This document shows positions 1 through 8,064 of a stretch of DNA of 24,497 nucleotides, one piece after another; position 1 is the first letter of the stretch; every line of letters starts with the position of its first letter. The DNA comes from JBBDWZ01 sp050732575 (GTDB lineage Bacteria > Gemmatimonadota > Gemmatimonadetes > Longimicrobiales > RSA9): positions 1-24,497 of the forward strand of contig JBOHRF010000054.1 in the NCBI GenBank assembly GCA_050732575.1. Direction: 5' to 3'. The notes beneath the pieces are model-generated. The model did not search any database, was not told the DNA's origin, and was given only the letters and a program-made list of their open reading frames with translations. The position numbers and the translations under genes are program-made.

Positions 1-1
1 A

Positions 2-1261
2 CTATTGGACACGGCGACGCTGTATCTGCACCACGAGGACCAGTTCATCGATCTGCTGCGCGCGCTCATCAAGAGGCACGAAGTACAGCTCATCGCCATT
101 GGCAACGGCACCGCATCTCGCGAAACCGAAACCATCGCCCGCAAAGCGCTCAACGCGGAGCAGGGACCGCAACGGCCCCAGGTTGTGGTGGTCAATGAAG
201 CCGGTGCTTCCGTTTATTCGGCATCCGATGTAGCGCGCACCGAGTTTCCTGATCTCGATGTAGCCTTGCGCGGCGCACCGTCCATTGCCCGCCGGCTCCA
301 GGATCCACTGGCCGAGCTGGTGAAGATCGATCCCAAATCCATTGGTGTGGGCCAGTACCAGCACGATGTGAATCAGCAGCGGCTCAAGAAACGCCTGGAC
401 GATGTGGTGGAGACCTGCGTGAACCGCGTGGGTGTCGAGATCAACACCGCATCCGTGCCCCTGCTCTCCTACGTGGCCGGGGTTGGTCCAACGCTGGCCA
501 AAAATATCGTGGAGCTGCGCGACCGGCGCGGCGGCCTCAAGTCACGCAGCGAGCTGCTCGAGGTCCCTCGCCTGGGCGCCAAGGCCTTCGAGCAGGCTGC
601 CGGTTTCCTGCGCGTGCGCGGCGGCACACATCCGCTCGATGCCACAGCCGTGCATCCCGAGCGCTACAAACTGGTCGAGCGCATGGCCGCAGACCTTGGA
701 GTACGGGTGACCGAACTGATCGCGCAAGATGCGCAAATCGATCGCATCGAGCTGAAGCGTTACGTGACCGACGAGGTAGGCTTGCCCACACTGGAGGACA
801 TCAGCGCGGAGCTGCGCAGGCCCGGGCGCGATCCGCGCGCGGTTTTCGAGCTGCCCGCATTCCGTGAGGACGTCAAGGAGCTGACCGACCTGCAGCCCGG
901 CATGCAGCTGGAAGGTGTGGTGACCAACCTGGTCGCTTTTGGCGCATTCATCGACATCGGCGTGCATCAGGATGGACTGGTCCACATCTCGCAGCTGGCC
1001 GATCGCTTTGTGCGCGATCCTGCCGAAGTGCTGCGCGTGGGCCAGAAAGTCGCCGTCACCGTGCTGACCGTGGACCTCGAGCGCAAGCGCATTGCCCTGA
1101 CCATGCGCAAGGGTGAGCGGCCCAAAGCGGACGCCCGCGCCAGTGACAAACCTGCAGCCGAAAATGCGGCGCGATCTGTGCCCGAGCCGGCCCGGAAGCC
1201 CGATGCGCCCAAGGTGCCTGCCAAGGGCACGGTTGCGCCCAATGGCATGCGGTTCACGTGA
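2..1261 (+). CDS. tex: Tex-type transcription accessory / RNA-binding protein, C-terminal part (5' truncated by window edge)
   Basis: This frame is open from the first bases of the window, so the N-terminus lies outside it; about 420 residues are visible. In order they show the end of the YqgF/RuvX-like nuclease-fold domain (AIGNGTASRETE, then VVVNEAGASVYSAS), the conserved stretch with SIGVGQYQHDV, a helix-hairpin-helix region (VAGVGPTLAKNIVELRD and a second hairpin), and an S1 RNA-binding domain near residues 300-370 (VAFGAFIDIGVHQDGLVHIS). The last 45 residues are a charged, Ala/Pro-rich tail. Tex proteins are cytoplasmic nucleic-acid-binding factors linked to transcription and RNA metabolism; the exact reaction is unsettled. 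The gene is intact within the window and belongs to the chromosomal backbone. The identification is secure because the domain order is diagnostic. Confidence 0.93.
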   Translation, partial: LLDTATLYLHHEDQFIDLLRALIKRHEVQLIAIGNGTASRETETIARKALNAEQGPQRPQVVVVNEAGASVYSASDVARTEFPDLDVALRGAPSIARRLQDPLAELVKIDPKSIGVGQYQHDVNQQRLKKRLDDVVETCVNRVGVEINTASVPLLSYVAGVGPTLAKNIVELRDRRGGLKSRSELLEVPRLGAKAFEQAAGFLRVRGGTHPLDATAVHPERYKLVERMAADLGVRVTELIAQDAQIDRIELKRYVTDEVGLPTLEDISAELRRPGRDPRAVFELPAFREDVKELTDLQPGMQLEGVVTNLVAFGAFIDIGVHQDGLVHISQLADRFVRDPAEVLRVGQKVAVTVLTVDLERKRIALTMRKGERPKADARASDKPAAENAARSVPEPARKPDAPKVPAKGTVAPNGMRFT

Positions 1262-1311
1262 CGCGTGACGCGAAACGAGTGTAACGAGCAGGAAGTACGA
1301 GCGGAAAGTGC

Positions 1312-1995
1312 ATGGAGTATTTGAAGATCGAGCTGTTGACGCACATGCCGCGTGCGCTGCGGGACTTCTACCAGGACCGGCTCGGGTTGCCGGTTGCGCG
1401 CTACGATGGGTCCGCAGTGTCGCTGCGGGTGGGCGCCACTACAATCGATTTTGCGCCTACCAACCAGGGCGAGCCGGTTTATCACCTGGCCTTCAACATC
1501 CCGGAGAACAAGATCGAGTCGGCGCTCGAATGGCTGACCTCACGTGCCGTGTTGCTGCCGCATTACCAGAGTGGCCGCACGATTGTGGACTGGCCGGATT
1601 GGAACGCACACTCCATCTACTTCCTGGATCCCGCCGGCAATGTGCTGGAGGTAATTGCGCGGCACGATCTGGATAACGCGGTGAGCGGAGCGTTTGGTCC
1701 GGCGGACCTGCTCAATGTCAGTGAGCTGGGTCTGGTCGTGGACGATCCGCATGCCACGCTGGATCTGCTCCGGCGCGAGCTGGGTGTGCGCAACAAGAGT
1801 GTACTCTCGGATTTCGGCGCGGTGGGCGACGATCATGGATTATTTATCGTCTCGGCCGTGAACCGCCCATGGATGCCGACCGATGATCGACCGGCGCGAC
1901 CTTTCCCCGCGCGCGTGGTAATCCGTCATGAGCGCCCGCTCGAGCTGGCGATTCCGGGGGCGCCATACGTGGTGGAGGGATCGGACGTGGTTTGA
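1312..1995 (+). CDS. VOC (glyoxalase/bleomycin-resistance fold) family protein
   Basis: The product is 227 residues with the paired beta-alpha-beta-beta-beta arrangement of the vicinal oxygen chelate superfamily. The first module runs over about residues 1-115 (LKIELLTHMPRALRDFYQDR at the start, SIYFLDPAGNVLEVIAR at the end). The second starts near residue 130 (LGLVVDDPHATLDLLRREL). Metal ligands are plausible (His in the first strand, Glu in NVLEVI), but the substrate cannot be read from the sequence. It starts with ATG 50 bases after the tex stop, so co-transcription is possible. Its end converges on the minus-strand amidohydrolase with only 11 bases between the two genes. The fold assignment is good; whether it is a lyase, dioxygenase or binding protein is unknown. 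Confidence 0.8.
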   Translation: MEYLKIELLTHMPRALRDFYQDRLGLPVARYDGSAVSLRVGATTIDFAPTNQGEPVYHLAFNIPENKIESALEWLTSRAVLLPHYQSGRTIVDWPDWNAHSIYFLDPAGNVLEVIARHDLDNAVSGAFGPADLLNVSELGLVVDDPHATLDLLRRELGVRNKSVLSDFGAVGDDHGLFIVSAVNRPWMPTDDRPARPFPARVVIRHERPLELAIPGAPYVVEGSDVV

Positions 1996-2006
1996 ACACG
2001 TCCGCG

Positions 2007-3401
2007 TCATTGACGCGCGGCGCGCTCGGCGGTACGGATGAGGCCCGCCAATTCCTGGCGATCGAGGTAACGTCCGCGCAACACAACGCCACTGATCTTG
2101 CGCGTGTTGCTGATATCGGCCAGGGGATCGGCATCGAGCAGGACCAGGTCGGCCACGCGACCGGCGCGCACCGTGCCGAACAAATCCGATGCATTGAAGA
2201 ACTCGCCCACATTACGCGTGGCCGATTGCAGTGCTTCCAGCGGTGTCATGCCGATCTCACGCACCAGCAGCGCCAGTTCATCGTGCAACGACCAACCCGG
2301 ATATACGAGCGGCAGTCCCTGATCCGTGCCCGCCAGGAAGCGCACACCTGCCTTGTGCATCTCGCGCACCGTTTGTGTGCTGCGCAGCTCGATACTGCTC
2401 CAGTCCATGGGCGTTTCCAGCCTGCGCGCATCGAGCTGCCGCTGCCAGTTCACGAGCGATGCCCGGCTCACCGTACGCCGCCGCGCATCGATAACGCCCC
2501 TGGTATCGGCCAACAGCCGCGCGATTTCTTCTTCGGTGCGCGCGCGCCAGGCCGGGGCCGGCACCAGCGTGGGTGTGATCCAGGTGCCATTGCGCACGAA
2601 CTTCTCGAACAGCGCAGCACGCTCAGCCGCACTGCGATCCTGTAAGGCGGCCAGGGGCGGACCGCCATGCTCGATGCTCTTCTGCCCGAGATCCGAGGCA
2701 TCGGCCAACGACACCTGCGGCGCGGGCGCGTGACCGACCACAGTAAGGCCACGCTCGGTTGCCGCGGTCAGCAACGCCTCATACGCCGCGCGGTTGGCGA
2801 CCGTGCGCACTTTGATGAAATCGAAGCGCAGTCTGGCAATGGAATCGGCCGCGCGCGCCGCGTCCTGTGCATTCTCCACGCCCAGGCGCAACGTGGGCAG
2901 GTCGGTATCGGGAATCATACGCTGCACGTTGCGCAGCCAGGTTGCGCTCTCCACGATGAGACCGGCCGACAATACGCGCGGCGCAATCGCGTCACTCTCC
3001 AGCACTCGGCGCAAGGCGCGGAGCTCATCGAGACGGCCGCCCATGTCGCGCACGCCCGTCACACCGTTGGCCACGAAAAGGCCCAAACCGGCCTGGCCCA
3101 GCTCAGCGACGTGGCCGTGCATGTCCCAGAGTCCGGGAATCACATACTTGCCACTCGCGTCGATGACGCGCACGCCGGCGCGCGGCCGGTAGCGTGCTGT
3201 ATCGACGGATGCAATGCGCTCACCATCGACGACCACAGTGGCGCGCCGCGCGGGCGCCCCTGTGCCATCGATCACGGTGGCGTTGTTGATGACGAGCGTT
3301 TGGGCGGTGGAAGCGGCGGGCCCCCAAAGCCACGTCATGGCTGCGCTCGCACACGCGACCAGCGGATGGCGTGCCCGACAGAAGCGACGGAGTGGGTGCA
3401 T
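2007..3401 (-). CDS. secreted amidohydrolase (imidazolonepropionase-like metal-dependent hydrolase)
   Basis: The protein is about 464 residues when started at the ATG whose complement is 3399-3401. This start gives a basic N-terminus, a hydrophobic stretch and an Ala-x-Ala-like end (AASTAQ), i.e. an export signal. The mature part has the amidohydrolase metal motifs: HGH near residue 95 (GLWDMHGHV), a candidate carboxylated Lys in FDFIKVRT, His in VVGHAP, His in KSIEHGGPP, and the late Asp in FLAGTDQGLP. The C-terminal small beta-domain (GRVADLVLLDADPL) is typical of this group. Such proteins hydrolyse cyclic amides or dipeptide-like substrates in the periplasm or outside the cell; the substrate here is unknown. 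An alternative ATG lies 15 codons upstream but would precede the signal peptide with extra charged residues. The gene is divergent from the recombinase, sharing a short intergenic region of about 130 bases. Confidence 0.9.
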   Translation of the reverse strand: MHPLRRFCRARHPLVACASAAMTWLWGPAASTAQTLVINNATVIDGTGAPARRATVVVDGERIASVDTARYRPRAGVRVIDASGKYVIPGLWDMHGHVAELGQAGLGLFVANGVTGVRDMGGRLDELRALRRVLESDAIAPRVLSAGLIVESATWLRNVQRMIPDTDLPTLRLGVENAQDAARAADSIARLRFDFIKVRTVANRAAYEALLTAATERGLTVVGHAPAPQVSLADASDLGQKSIEHGGPPLAALQDRSAAERAALFEKFVRNGTWITPTLVPAPAWRARTEEEIARLLADTRGVIDARRRTVSRASLVNWQRQLDARRLETPMDWSSIELRSTQTVREMHKAGVRFLAGTDQGLPLVYPGWSLHDELALLVREIGMTPLEALQSATRNVGEFFNASDLFGTVRAGRVADLVLLDADPLADISNTRKISGVVLRGRYLDRQELAGLIRTAERAARQ

Positions 3402-3529
3402 GACACAACGTTGTCGATGTCTCGTGAATTGGCGCAATGATCGCACGGCATTTCAACGGTAGCTCCGAGTGGAACGGCCTGTCCCAGCCAGGCATGGCGA
3501 CGCCCACCAATTACTCTTCCCTTTCCATC

Positions 3530-4360
3530 ATGGATCACCCTGCCATCATCGCCCGGTTGGATGAAGAGCTGCGCCTGCGCCGGTACAGCCCGCGCACGCG
3601 CGGCGTGTATGGCGGGCACGTTCGCCGGTTCCTGGCACAGCTCGGCCAGTCAACCACAATCATGCCCGACGATGTGCGCCGTTACCTGCTCCAGGGGATC
3701 GATAACGGTCACTCCCGCTCGCACCAGGACCAGGCGCTCAGCGCAATTCGCTTCCTGGCGCGCAACGTCCTGCGCCAATCCGAGCTGCTGGTCCTGATCC
3801 CGCGGCCCAGGAAAGAGCGCAAGCTCCCCAACGTGCTCAGCCGCGCGGAAGTGCGCAGACTGCTGGATGCCATTACCAATCTCAAGCACAAAGCACTGTT
3901 CATGCTGATCTATTCGGGTGGACTGCGCGTCGGTGAGGTGGTACGATTGAAGCTGGAGGACATCGATACCGACCGGAAGTTGGTAAAGGTGAAGGCAGGC
4001 AAAGGCGCCAAAGATCGTCTTACTTTGCTCGCTGACAGCGCCATTCTTTGCTTGAGGGAATATCTGGCGATATACGAGCCGTCACGCTGGCTGTTCCCGG
4101 GCCCCCGTCCAAACCGGCACCTGCACGCGCGCAGCGTCCAGAAGGTCGTGCAGGCCGCAGCGCGGCGGTCGGGCATTATCAAGCGTGTCACCGTGCACAC
4201 GCTGCGGCACAGCTTCGCGACGCACCTGCTTGAAGGTGGAACGGACCTTCGCTATATCCAGGAGCTGCTCGGTCACGCCAGCCCGACAACCACCGAGATT
4301 TATACACACGTGAGCACGCGGGAACTGTCGCGGATCCCGAGCCCATTGGATCAGCTTTGA
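3530..4360 (+). CDS. Xer-like tyrosine recombinase heading the cassette array
   Basis: This is a site-specific tyrosine recombinase of 276 residues from the ATG at 3530; in-frame ATGs at 3437 and 3494 are possible, and none has a clear ribosome site. The N-terminal SAM-like core-binding domain (RYSPRTRGVYGGHVRRFL) is followed by a catalytic domain with Arg133 (SGGLRVGE), Lys158 (GKGAKDR), His223 and Arg226 (HTLRHSF), His249 (LLGHAS) and Tyr258 (IYTHV). It ends in SPLD, a tail also seen in IntI1. Between the Lys and His-x-x-Arg patches there are about 60 residues, as in XerC/XerD, not the roughly 90 of IntI1, so the integron-integrase insertion is absent. It reads towards the cassettes, and its stop codon is 9 bases before a GTTAGGC core. 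I infer, but cannot prove, that it moves these cassettes. Confidence 0.93.
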   Translation: MDHPAIIARLDEELRLRRYSPRTRGVYGGHVRRFLAQLGQSTTIMPDDVRRYLLQGIDNGHSRSHQDQALSAIRFLARNVLRQSELLVLIPRPRKERKLPNVLSRAEVRRLLDAITNLKHKALFMLIYSGGLRVGEVVRLKLEDIDTDRKLVKVKAGKGAKDRLTLLADSAILCLREYLAIYEPSRWLFPGPRPNRHLHARSVQKVVQAAARRSGIIKRVTVHTLRHSFATHLLEGGTDLRYIQELLGHASPTTTEIYTHVSTRELSRIPSPLDQL

Positions 4361-4369
4361 CGTGAGTTC

Positions 4370-4376
4370 GTTAGGC
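4370..4376 (+). other. candidate attI core (GTTAGGC) directly after the recombinase stop codon
   Basis: GTTAGGC, a perfect match to the GTTRRRY crossover core, occurs nine bases after the recombinase stop codon and marks the left edge of the first cassette. There is no complementary-arm structure to its left, as expected of attI rather than attC. A weak inverted core-like CTTTGAC overlaps the stop codon at 4355-4361. Its role is inferred from position. Confidence 0.55.
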
Positions 4377-4436
4377 TGGGGAGGCATCCGCCAGAGTTCG
4401 CTTACACGAACCACGTCGCATATGCTCCGGAAATCG

Positions 4437-4465
4437 TTGGCATTTGCGAAGTATGTCGGTAATTT
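4437..4465 (+). promoter_or_regulatory. possible sigma70-type promoter at the head of the array
   Basis: TTGGCA (4437-4442) and TAATTT (4460-4465) are separated by 17 bases, upstream of the first cassette gene pair. The position suits a promoter serving the first cassettes, or the hicBA pair's own promoter. This is pattern matching only; promoters of this lineage may differ. Confidence 0.3.
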
Positions 4466-4542
4466 CCTGTCATGCGCAATGCTGCGGCAGGCATCGGAAG
4501 ATCGGCCTTCCTCGGGCATTCTGTTTTCATTAGAATGGAACC

Positions 4543-4749
4543 ATGACATTCTCGATTGAACTTGAACAAGAAACTGACGGCCGCTGGATTGCCGAAGTAC
4601 CTGACTTGCCTGGAGTCTTGGCGTACGGTGCTACTCCTTCCGAGGCCAAAGCGCGTGTGCAGGCCCTTGCTCTGCGTGTCGTCGCAGATCGTCTGGAGCA
4701 CGGCGAAGCCAATCCTGATTTCACAACCATTTCCTTCGCTGCAGCATGA
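4543..4749 (+). CDS. hicB: HicB-type antitoxin (cassette 1, first gene)
   Basis: A 68-residue protein with the HicB partial RNase H-like fold. The sequence begins MTFSIELEQETDGRWIAEVP, then PGVLAYGATPSEAKARVQAL, the strand-strand-helix pattern of this family. HicB antitoxins bind and neutralise the HicA mRNA interferase and often repress their own operon. No extra C-terminal DNA-binding domain is present, so it is of the short form. The stop overlaps the start of the next gene in an ATGA, which indicates translational coupling with the HicA partner. A module of this kind is common in integron cassettes, where it stabilises the array. The pair lies about 170 bases inside the first cassette. 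Confidence 0.85.
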   Translation: MTFSIELEQETDGRWIAEVPDLPGVLAYGATPSEAKARVQALALRVVADRLEHGEANPDFTTISFAAA

Positions 4750-4958
4750 GTTCCTGGCCGAGTACTCGCGCTTCGCGAGTCCTCGCCGCCTTACTCCGCA
4801 TCGGCTGGTCTATCAAACGACAGGCTGGATCGCACCGAACGCTCGCTCGTGAGGATTGGCCCGACTATGTCTGGGCATTCCACGACTCCGAAGAACTTGG
4901 CCCGCGCATTCTATCCCGTATCGGTAAGCGGACCGGGCTGACACCTGACGACATCTAG
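4746..4958 (+). CDS. hicA: HicA-type toxin (cassette 1, second gene)
   Basis: A 70-residue protein overlapping the antitoxin gene by four bases. It has the HicA double-stranded-RNA-binding-like fold: an N-terminal helix (SRVLAALLRIGWSIKRQ), then GSHRTL holding the conserved His that acts in RNA cleavage, then strands and a C-terminal helix (ILSRIGKRTGLTPDD). HicA toxins cleave mRNA in the cytoplasm when not bound by HicB. The order here, antitoxin before toxin, is one of the two known orders. The residues YVWAFHDSEELGPR are less typical than the usual VPVHGNKDL-type segment, so this is a divergent member. The first attC follows 26 bases after the stop. Confidence 0.78.
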   Translation: MSSWPSTRASRVLAALLRIGWSIKRQAGSHRTLAREDWPDYVWAFHDSEELGPRILSRIGKRTGLTPDDI

Positions 4959-4984
4959 GCTGCTCCCCAGCGCCGCAGCACAGC

Positions 4985-5115
4985 GCATAACATCGCATTA
5001 CTGCTGCGCCGCGCTGCGCGCGTCTTGCCGCTGCGCGGACACCCACCTACAGTTCGCAGCGCACGTTGTGCGCTGCTCACCTCCGGTGGGCGTCAGTAAT
5101 GCTTACACGTTAGGC
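4985..5115 (+). repeat. attC1 (131 bases, family A)
   Basis: The left end GCATAAC (4985-4991) departs by one base from RYYYAAC; the right end is GTTAGGC (5109-5115). Inner arms GCATTACTG and CAGTAATGC are complementary. The interior contains GC-rich arms shared with the site at 8599-8729. Recombination would occur after the G at 5109. Confidence 0.85.
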
Positions 5116-5241
5116 GCCAAACGTGCTACCCCAGCATTGGCGATGAGTTGGGATCGCGTGAAGGAACCGAATGCCCCGACCCAGTTGGGTGACGCCGCTA
5201 CAACAAGGCTAGTAACGCGCCGCCCTGCGAGCCCGACAAAC

Positions 5242-6390
5242 ATGATCAAGCTACGCCCACGAGCTGGATTCTCAGCGATCGTACTGCTTACCGCGGCGTC
5301 GTGTGCCTCTCCGACGGCTGATCCACTTGCGCTCACCGCCAAGGTCACTCTTTCCATTGGCGCATTTGATGATGACCGATATGCGTTCTCGCGCATTGAA
5401 GGGATCACAGTCGGTCCAGGCGGACACATCTTTGTGCTTCAGCACGAGGACGCGAACGTTCGCGAGTACGATTCGACGGGTGCATTCGTCAGGTTCATCG
5501 GCAAGCGCGGCATGGGTCCTGGAGAATTCTCACTTCCAACAAAGATGTGGTGGTCCGATGGCTCCTTGTGGGTGGCTGACGGCAATCTCATGCGTGCCAC
5601 GCGGTTCGAGCGGAGCGGCGTTGCGGTTGAGACACAGGCGATGGCAGCACCTGGATTAGGTTTTTCATTGCAGAATGCCGACCTTCTACGTGACGGCTCA
5701 CTACTCGGACAGGAACAGTTCGTTCCCGGGCACCCCCGGTTCGACCGCGACAGTACACCGCTCGTGCGGGTACGCGGATCAGTCGTAGACACGATCCTTT
5801 GGCTGAACGTTCGGAATTTCGCCGCCTTCGTTGGCGATCCCGCAAAGAAGCGGTTTTTCACAATGCGTCATCCGTTCGCGGATTATGACGTGTACCGTAT
5901 TGCACCGACGCGCGATACGATCGTCGTGACCCGCCGCAACGTGAGATCCCAACCGGGGCGCGCGGAACTTCTGTGGTTTGATCTCAACGGCATACAATTA
6001 CGCCGGCGGCAGTTCAATTTGGCGCCGGTTCCGATTCCCGGCGCAGTGAGGGACAGCGTCATCGACTTCTTTGCGGGTGCCATCACCAGATCCGGTATCG
6101 CGCCGACGATGACCGTGGGCCGCGAAATCACGCGGAGGTCCTTGACCCTTCCTCAGGACTATCCGCCCTTCGGCGAAGTACTTCTCGCGGCAGACGGTTC
6201 GATTTGGGTCTGCCGGGGCCAAAGTCAGTCGACGGATCTTTGGCTGATCATTGGTACAACCGGCCAGCCACTCGCACGTGTCACTGTCCCACTCGGGTTG
6301 CGATTGCTTTACATTGCACCACCGCACGCGTGGGCGGTGCAAACAAATGAACTCGGCGTGCCCGCGGTTGTCCGCCTTACAGTGCAGTAG
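5242..6390 (+). CDS. six-bladed beta-propeller lipoprotein (cassette 2)
   Basis: A 382-residue protein when started at the ATG at 5242, chosen because it gives a bacterial lipoprotein signal: basic start, hydrophobic core, lipobox LLTAASC with Cys about residue 21. The mature part repeats NHL/6-blade propeller strands: ITVGPGGHIFVLQHEDANVR, then EYDSTGAFVRFIGKRGMGPG, and later blades ending in VLLAADGSIWVCRG. It resembles the many exported 6-bladed propeller proteins encoded by Gemmatimonadota, whose roles are mostly unknown. The reading frame remains open upstream to 5068 but would run through the attC, so the longer start is unlikely. It is unusually large for a cassette gene and fills the cassette between attC1 and attC2. 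No catalytic residues can be named. Confidence 0.8.
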   Translation: MIKLRPRAGFSAIVLLTAASCASPTADPLALTAKVTLSIGAFDDDRYAFSRIEGITVGPGGHIFVLQHEDANVREYDSTGAFVRFIGKRGMGPGEFSLPTKMWWSDGSLWVADGNLMRATRFERSGVAVETQAMAAPGLGFSLQNADLLRDGSLLGQEQFVPGHPRFDRDSTPLVRVRGSVVDTILWLNVRNFAAFVGDPAKKRFFTMRHPFADYDVYRIAPTRDTIVVTRRNVRSQPGRAELLWFDLNGIQLRRRQFNLAPVPIPGAVRDSVIDFFAGAITRSGIAPTMTVGREITRRSLTLPQDYPPFGEVLLAADGSIWVCRGQSQSTDLWLIIGTTGQPLARVTVPLGLRLLYIAPPHAWAVQTNELGVPAVVRLTVQ

Positions 6391-6406
6391 GGCACGCACG
6401 TTCAGC

Positions 6407-6534
6407 GCCTAACATCGCATGAGCGCGTCGTCGCCTGCGGCGCCTCCGCCCTGCGGGAAACTCGGCTCACCTCCCGTCGCACTTGCGTGCTCCGGTCGGC
6501 TTCACCGAGTTTCGCTCATGCTCACACGTTAGCC
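6407..6534 (+). repeat. attC2 (128 bases, family B)
   Basis: GCCTAAC (6407-6413) to GTTAGCC (6528-6534). Arms GCATGAGCG and CGCTCATGC are complementary, with a second long arm pair AAACTCGG and CCGAGTTT. It shares its left half with the truncated site at 7925. Confidence 0.9.
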
Positions 6535-6568
6535 GAAACTCAGCCCCCGGCATACAAGGGATGCGAAT

Positions 6569-7027
6569 ATGATCTTCGTAGAAACGCGTTTGGATGTTGC
6601 TCGGCCCGCTGCCGAGGTGTTCGCCTTCGTAAGCGATCAAACGAACGCGCCGCTGTGGCAGCTCGGGTTGCACGAGGTTCGACGCATCACAGAGGGGCCC
6701 ATCGGCGTCGGTACTGAGCATGTGTTTGTGCGCCACTTTGCCGGCTCACGAATAGAGTCTCGCAATCGCTTCGTGCGCTTCGATCCGGTCGAGCTCTTTG
6801 TGGAGTTCGAGATCCCGGACGGCAAAATCACGGGCAAGGCCTCATACCGCGTTGAGCCAATAGGCGCCACTAGATGTCGCCTTATCAGTCAGATGCATTT
6901 TACAGTGTCGGGGACTGGCACGCCTGGCCACTCCACTTTGGTGCTCGTTTTGAAGCGCGACGCCGCGCGCGACGACTTGACGCTTAAGCACCTATCGGAG
7001 ACAGCGCCGGCGCCGTCACGACCGTAG
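6569..7027 (+). CDS. SRPBCC (START/Bet v1-like) domain protein (cassette 3)
   Basis: A 152-residue protein with the SRPBCC ligand-binding fold: first strand MIFVETRLDVARPAAEVFAF, then VSDQTNAPLWQ, central strands with GVGTEHVFVRHFAG and FVEFEIPDGKITGKASYRVE, and a C-terminal helix (VLVLKRDAARDDLTLKHLSE). Proteins of this fold bind hydrophobic ligands or catalyse cyclase/dehydratase-type steps in a deep cavity; which applies here cannot be told. It starts at an ATG 35 bases after the attC2 core, and the only other content of the cassette is about 140 bases of untranslated DNA before attC3. A second, only distantly similar SRPBCC gene occurs in a later cassette at 12876. It is intact. Confidence 0.8.
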   Translation: MIFVETRLDVARPAAEVFAFVSDQTNAPLWQLGLHEVRRITEGPIGVGTEHVFVRHFAGSRIESRNRFVRFDPVELFVEFEIPDGKITGKASYRVEPIGATRCRLISQMHFTVSGTGTPGHSTLVLVLKRDAARDDLTLKHLSETAPAPSRP

Positions 7028-7166
7028 GGTAATACAACACCCGCTCGGTGCGGTAATTGAGACGCTTTGCGGGTATAACCGCCCGCTATGGCCAACGGCG
7101 GCTGTCGACGGCCCGCGGATGGGTCGAGTGTTTAACATGGAATTTCGTCGGACCGGGCTGAGCTTC

Positions 7167-7259
7167 GGCTAACACGCGAAACCAGGTGCGGCGCTTCGCG
7201 CCTTGGCCTTCGGCACACGTGCCTGGCGGCGCGCGTCTGGTTTCGCTGATACGTTAGGC
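7167..7259 (+). repeat. attC3 (93 bases, distinct type)
   Basis: GGCTAAC (7167-7173) to GTTAGGC (7253-7259). Arms GCGAAACCAG and CTGGTTTCGC are perfectly complementary, differing from the GCATGAGCG/GCATTGCCG arms of the other sites. The interior is short and GC-rich. This suggests an origin in a different array. Confidence 0.85.
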
Positions 7260-7308
7260 GCCAGTGGTCCTTGAGCTTGTGCGAGAAACGGACTCTTGAG
7301 ATTCCATT

Positions 7309-7642
7309 GTGACTGAACTGCCACACGCTGAACGCGCTATCATCGACCGCGCAAATCACAAACTATCTATTGTCGCCAACCCACCCAACTGGTAGGGCCA
7401 AGGCGAAGTTCCTTTTCAGCCTCGGATTCAACCAAGCTGAGCCGGAACTCTTGGCCGCCGCATTCCGCCAGCTCATTCTTGGACCAGCCCAGGTCGAGGC
7501 CCACGACACAAGCTTTGGCACCAAGTATATTGTGAATGGGGATCTGGTTGGCCCGGCCCGCCACGCTCCAGTGCGAACCGTCTGGATTATCGAGCGCGGA
7601 ACTCAGTTGCCACGCTTCGTTACTGCGTATCCACGGACTTGA
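7309..7642 (+). pseudogene. DUF6883-type protein, frameshifted near its 5' end (cassette 4)
   Basis: Two frames together give one coherent protein. From GTG at 7309 the first frame reads VTELPHAERAIIDRA, the usual start of this family. It then shifts near 7351-7357 (GCGCAAATC) into the frame reading ITNYLLSPTHPTGRAKAKFL and onward to the stop at 7642. The downstream part holds the conserved LGFNQAEPELL and a final strand rich in hydrophobics. A run of A residues is two short, or one base has been added. Translation could restart at the TTG at 7370, giving a 90-residue protein without the first helix. DUF6883 proteins are small proteins of unknown activity, usually paired with DUF4926 as here. 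A sequencing error is possible, but see the cluster of other lesions in the array. Confidence 0.7.
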
Positions 7643-7644
7643 CT

Positions 7645-7872
7645 ATGATTAAAGAACTCGACCCCGTCGCATTGACTCACGACCTGGCTGAGCATGGTCT
7701 TCTAGCTGGTGACATCGGTACCGTGGTCCATGTGTACGAAACTGGTGCTGGCTTCGAAGTTGAGTTTGTTCGCGGCAGCGGCGAGACGGTCGCCGTGGCT
7801 ACGCTGACATCCGCGGACATACGGCCCCTTGGCGCCGCCGAGATTCTGCACGCGCGCAAGCTGGCCTCTTAG
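7645..7872 (+). CDS. DUF4926 domain protein (cassette 4, second gene)
   Basis: A 75-residue protein starting at the ATG at 7645, two bases after the DUF6883 stop; an in-frame TTG at 7639 overlaps that stop. The sequence MIKELDPVALTHDLAEHGLL, then AGDIGTVVHVYETGAGFEVE, is the SH3-like small barrel of DUF4926. It is a typical partner of DUF6883 and is common in mobile cassettes and toxin-antitoxin-like neighbourhoods. No activity is established for the family; partner binding is an inference from conserved pairing. It is intact. The cassette then ends in a truncated attC, so it is physically merged with the following pair. Confidence 0.8.
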   Translation: MIKELDPVALTHDLAEHGLLAGDIGTVVHVYETGAGFEVEFVRGSGETVAVATLTSADIRPLGAAEILHARKLAS

Positions 7873-7924
7873 GAGCACTCAACCTATCGACACTGTGGAC
7901 TTCATCCGAGCACGGACCACCAGC

Positions 7925-7989
7925 GCCTAACACCGCATGAGCGCGTCGTCGCCTGCGGCGCCTCCGCCCTGCGGGAAACTCGGCTCACT
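7925..7989 (+). repeat. attC4, left half only (truncated, family B)
   Basis: From GCCTAAC (7925-7931) the sequence matches the left half of attC2 almost base for base, to CTCGGCTCAC at about 7989, then departs into gene sequence. The right half with the GTTRRRY core is missing, so the site cannot form the paired arms. Confidence 0.85.
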
Positions 7990-8064
7990 TATGCGCAATT
8001 CTTGCTTGTGGGTGAAAGTGACATTCTTCGTTGCCTGGCGGCCGAATGGAGAGACTGGAAGAAC

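Noticed and set aside
3530..4360. Calling the recombinase intI
   Set aside because: The IntI-specific insertion is missing and the length between patches is that of Xer proteins; only the position and the SPLD tail suggest an integron role.
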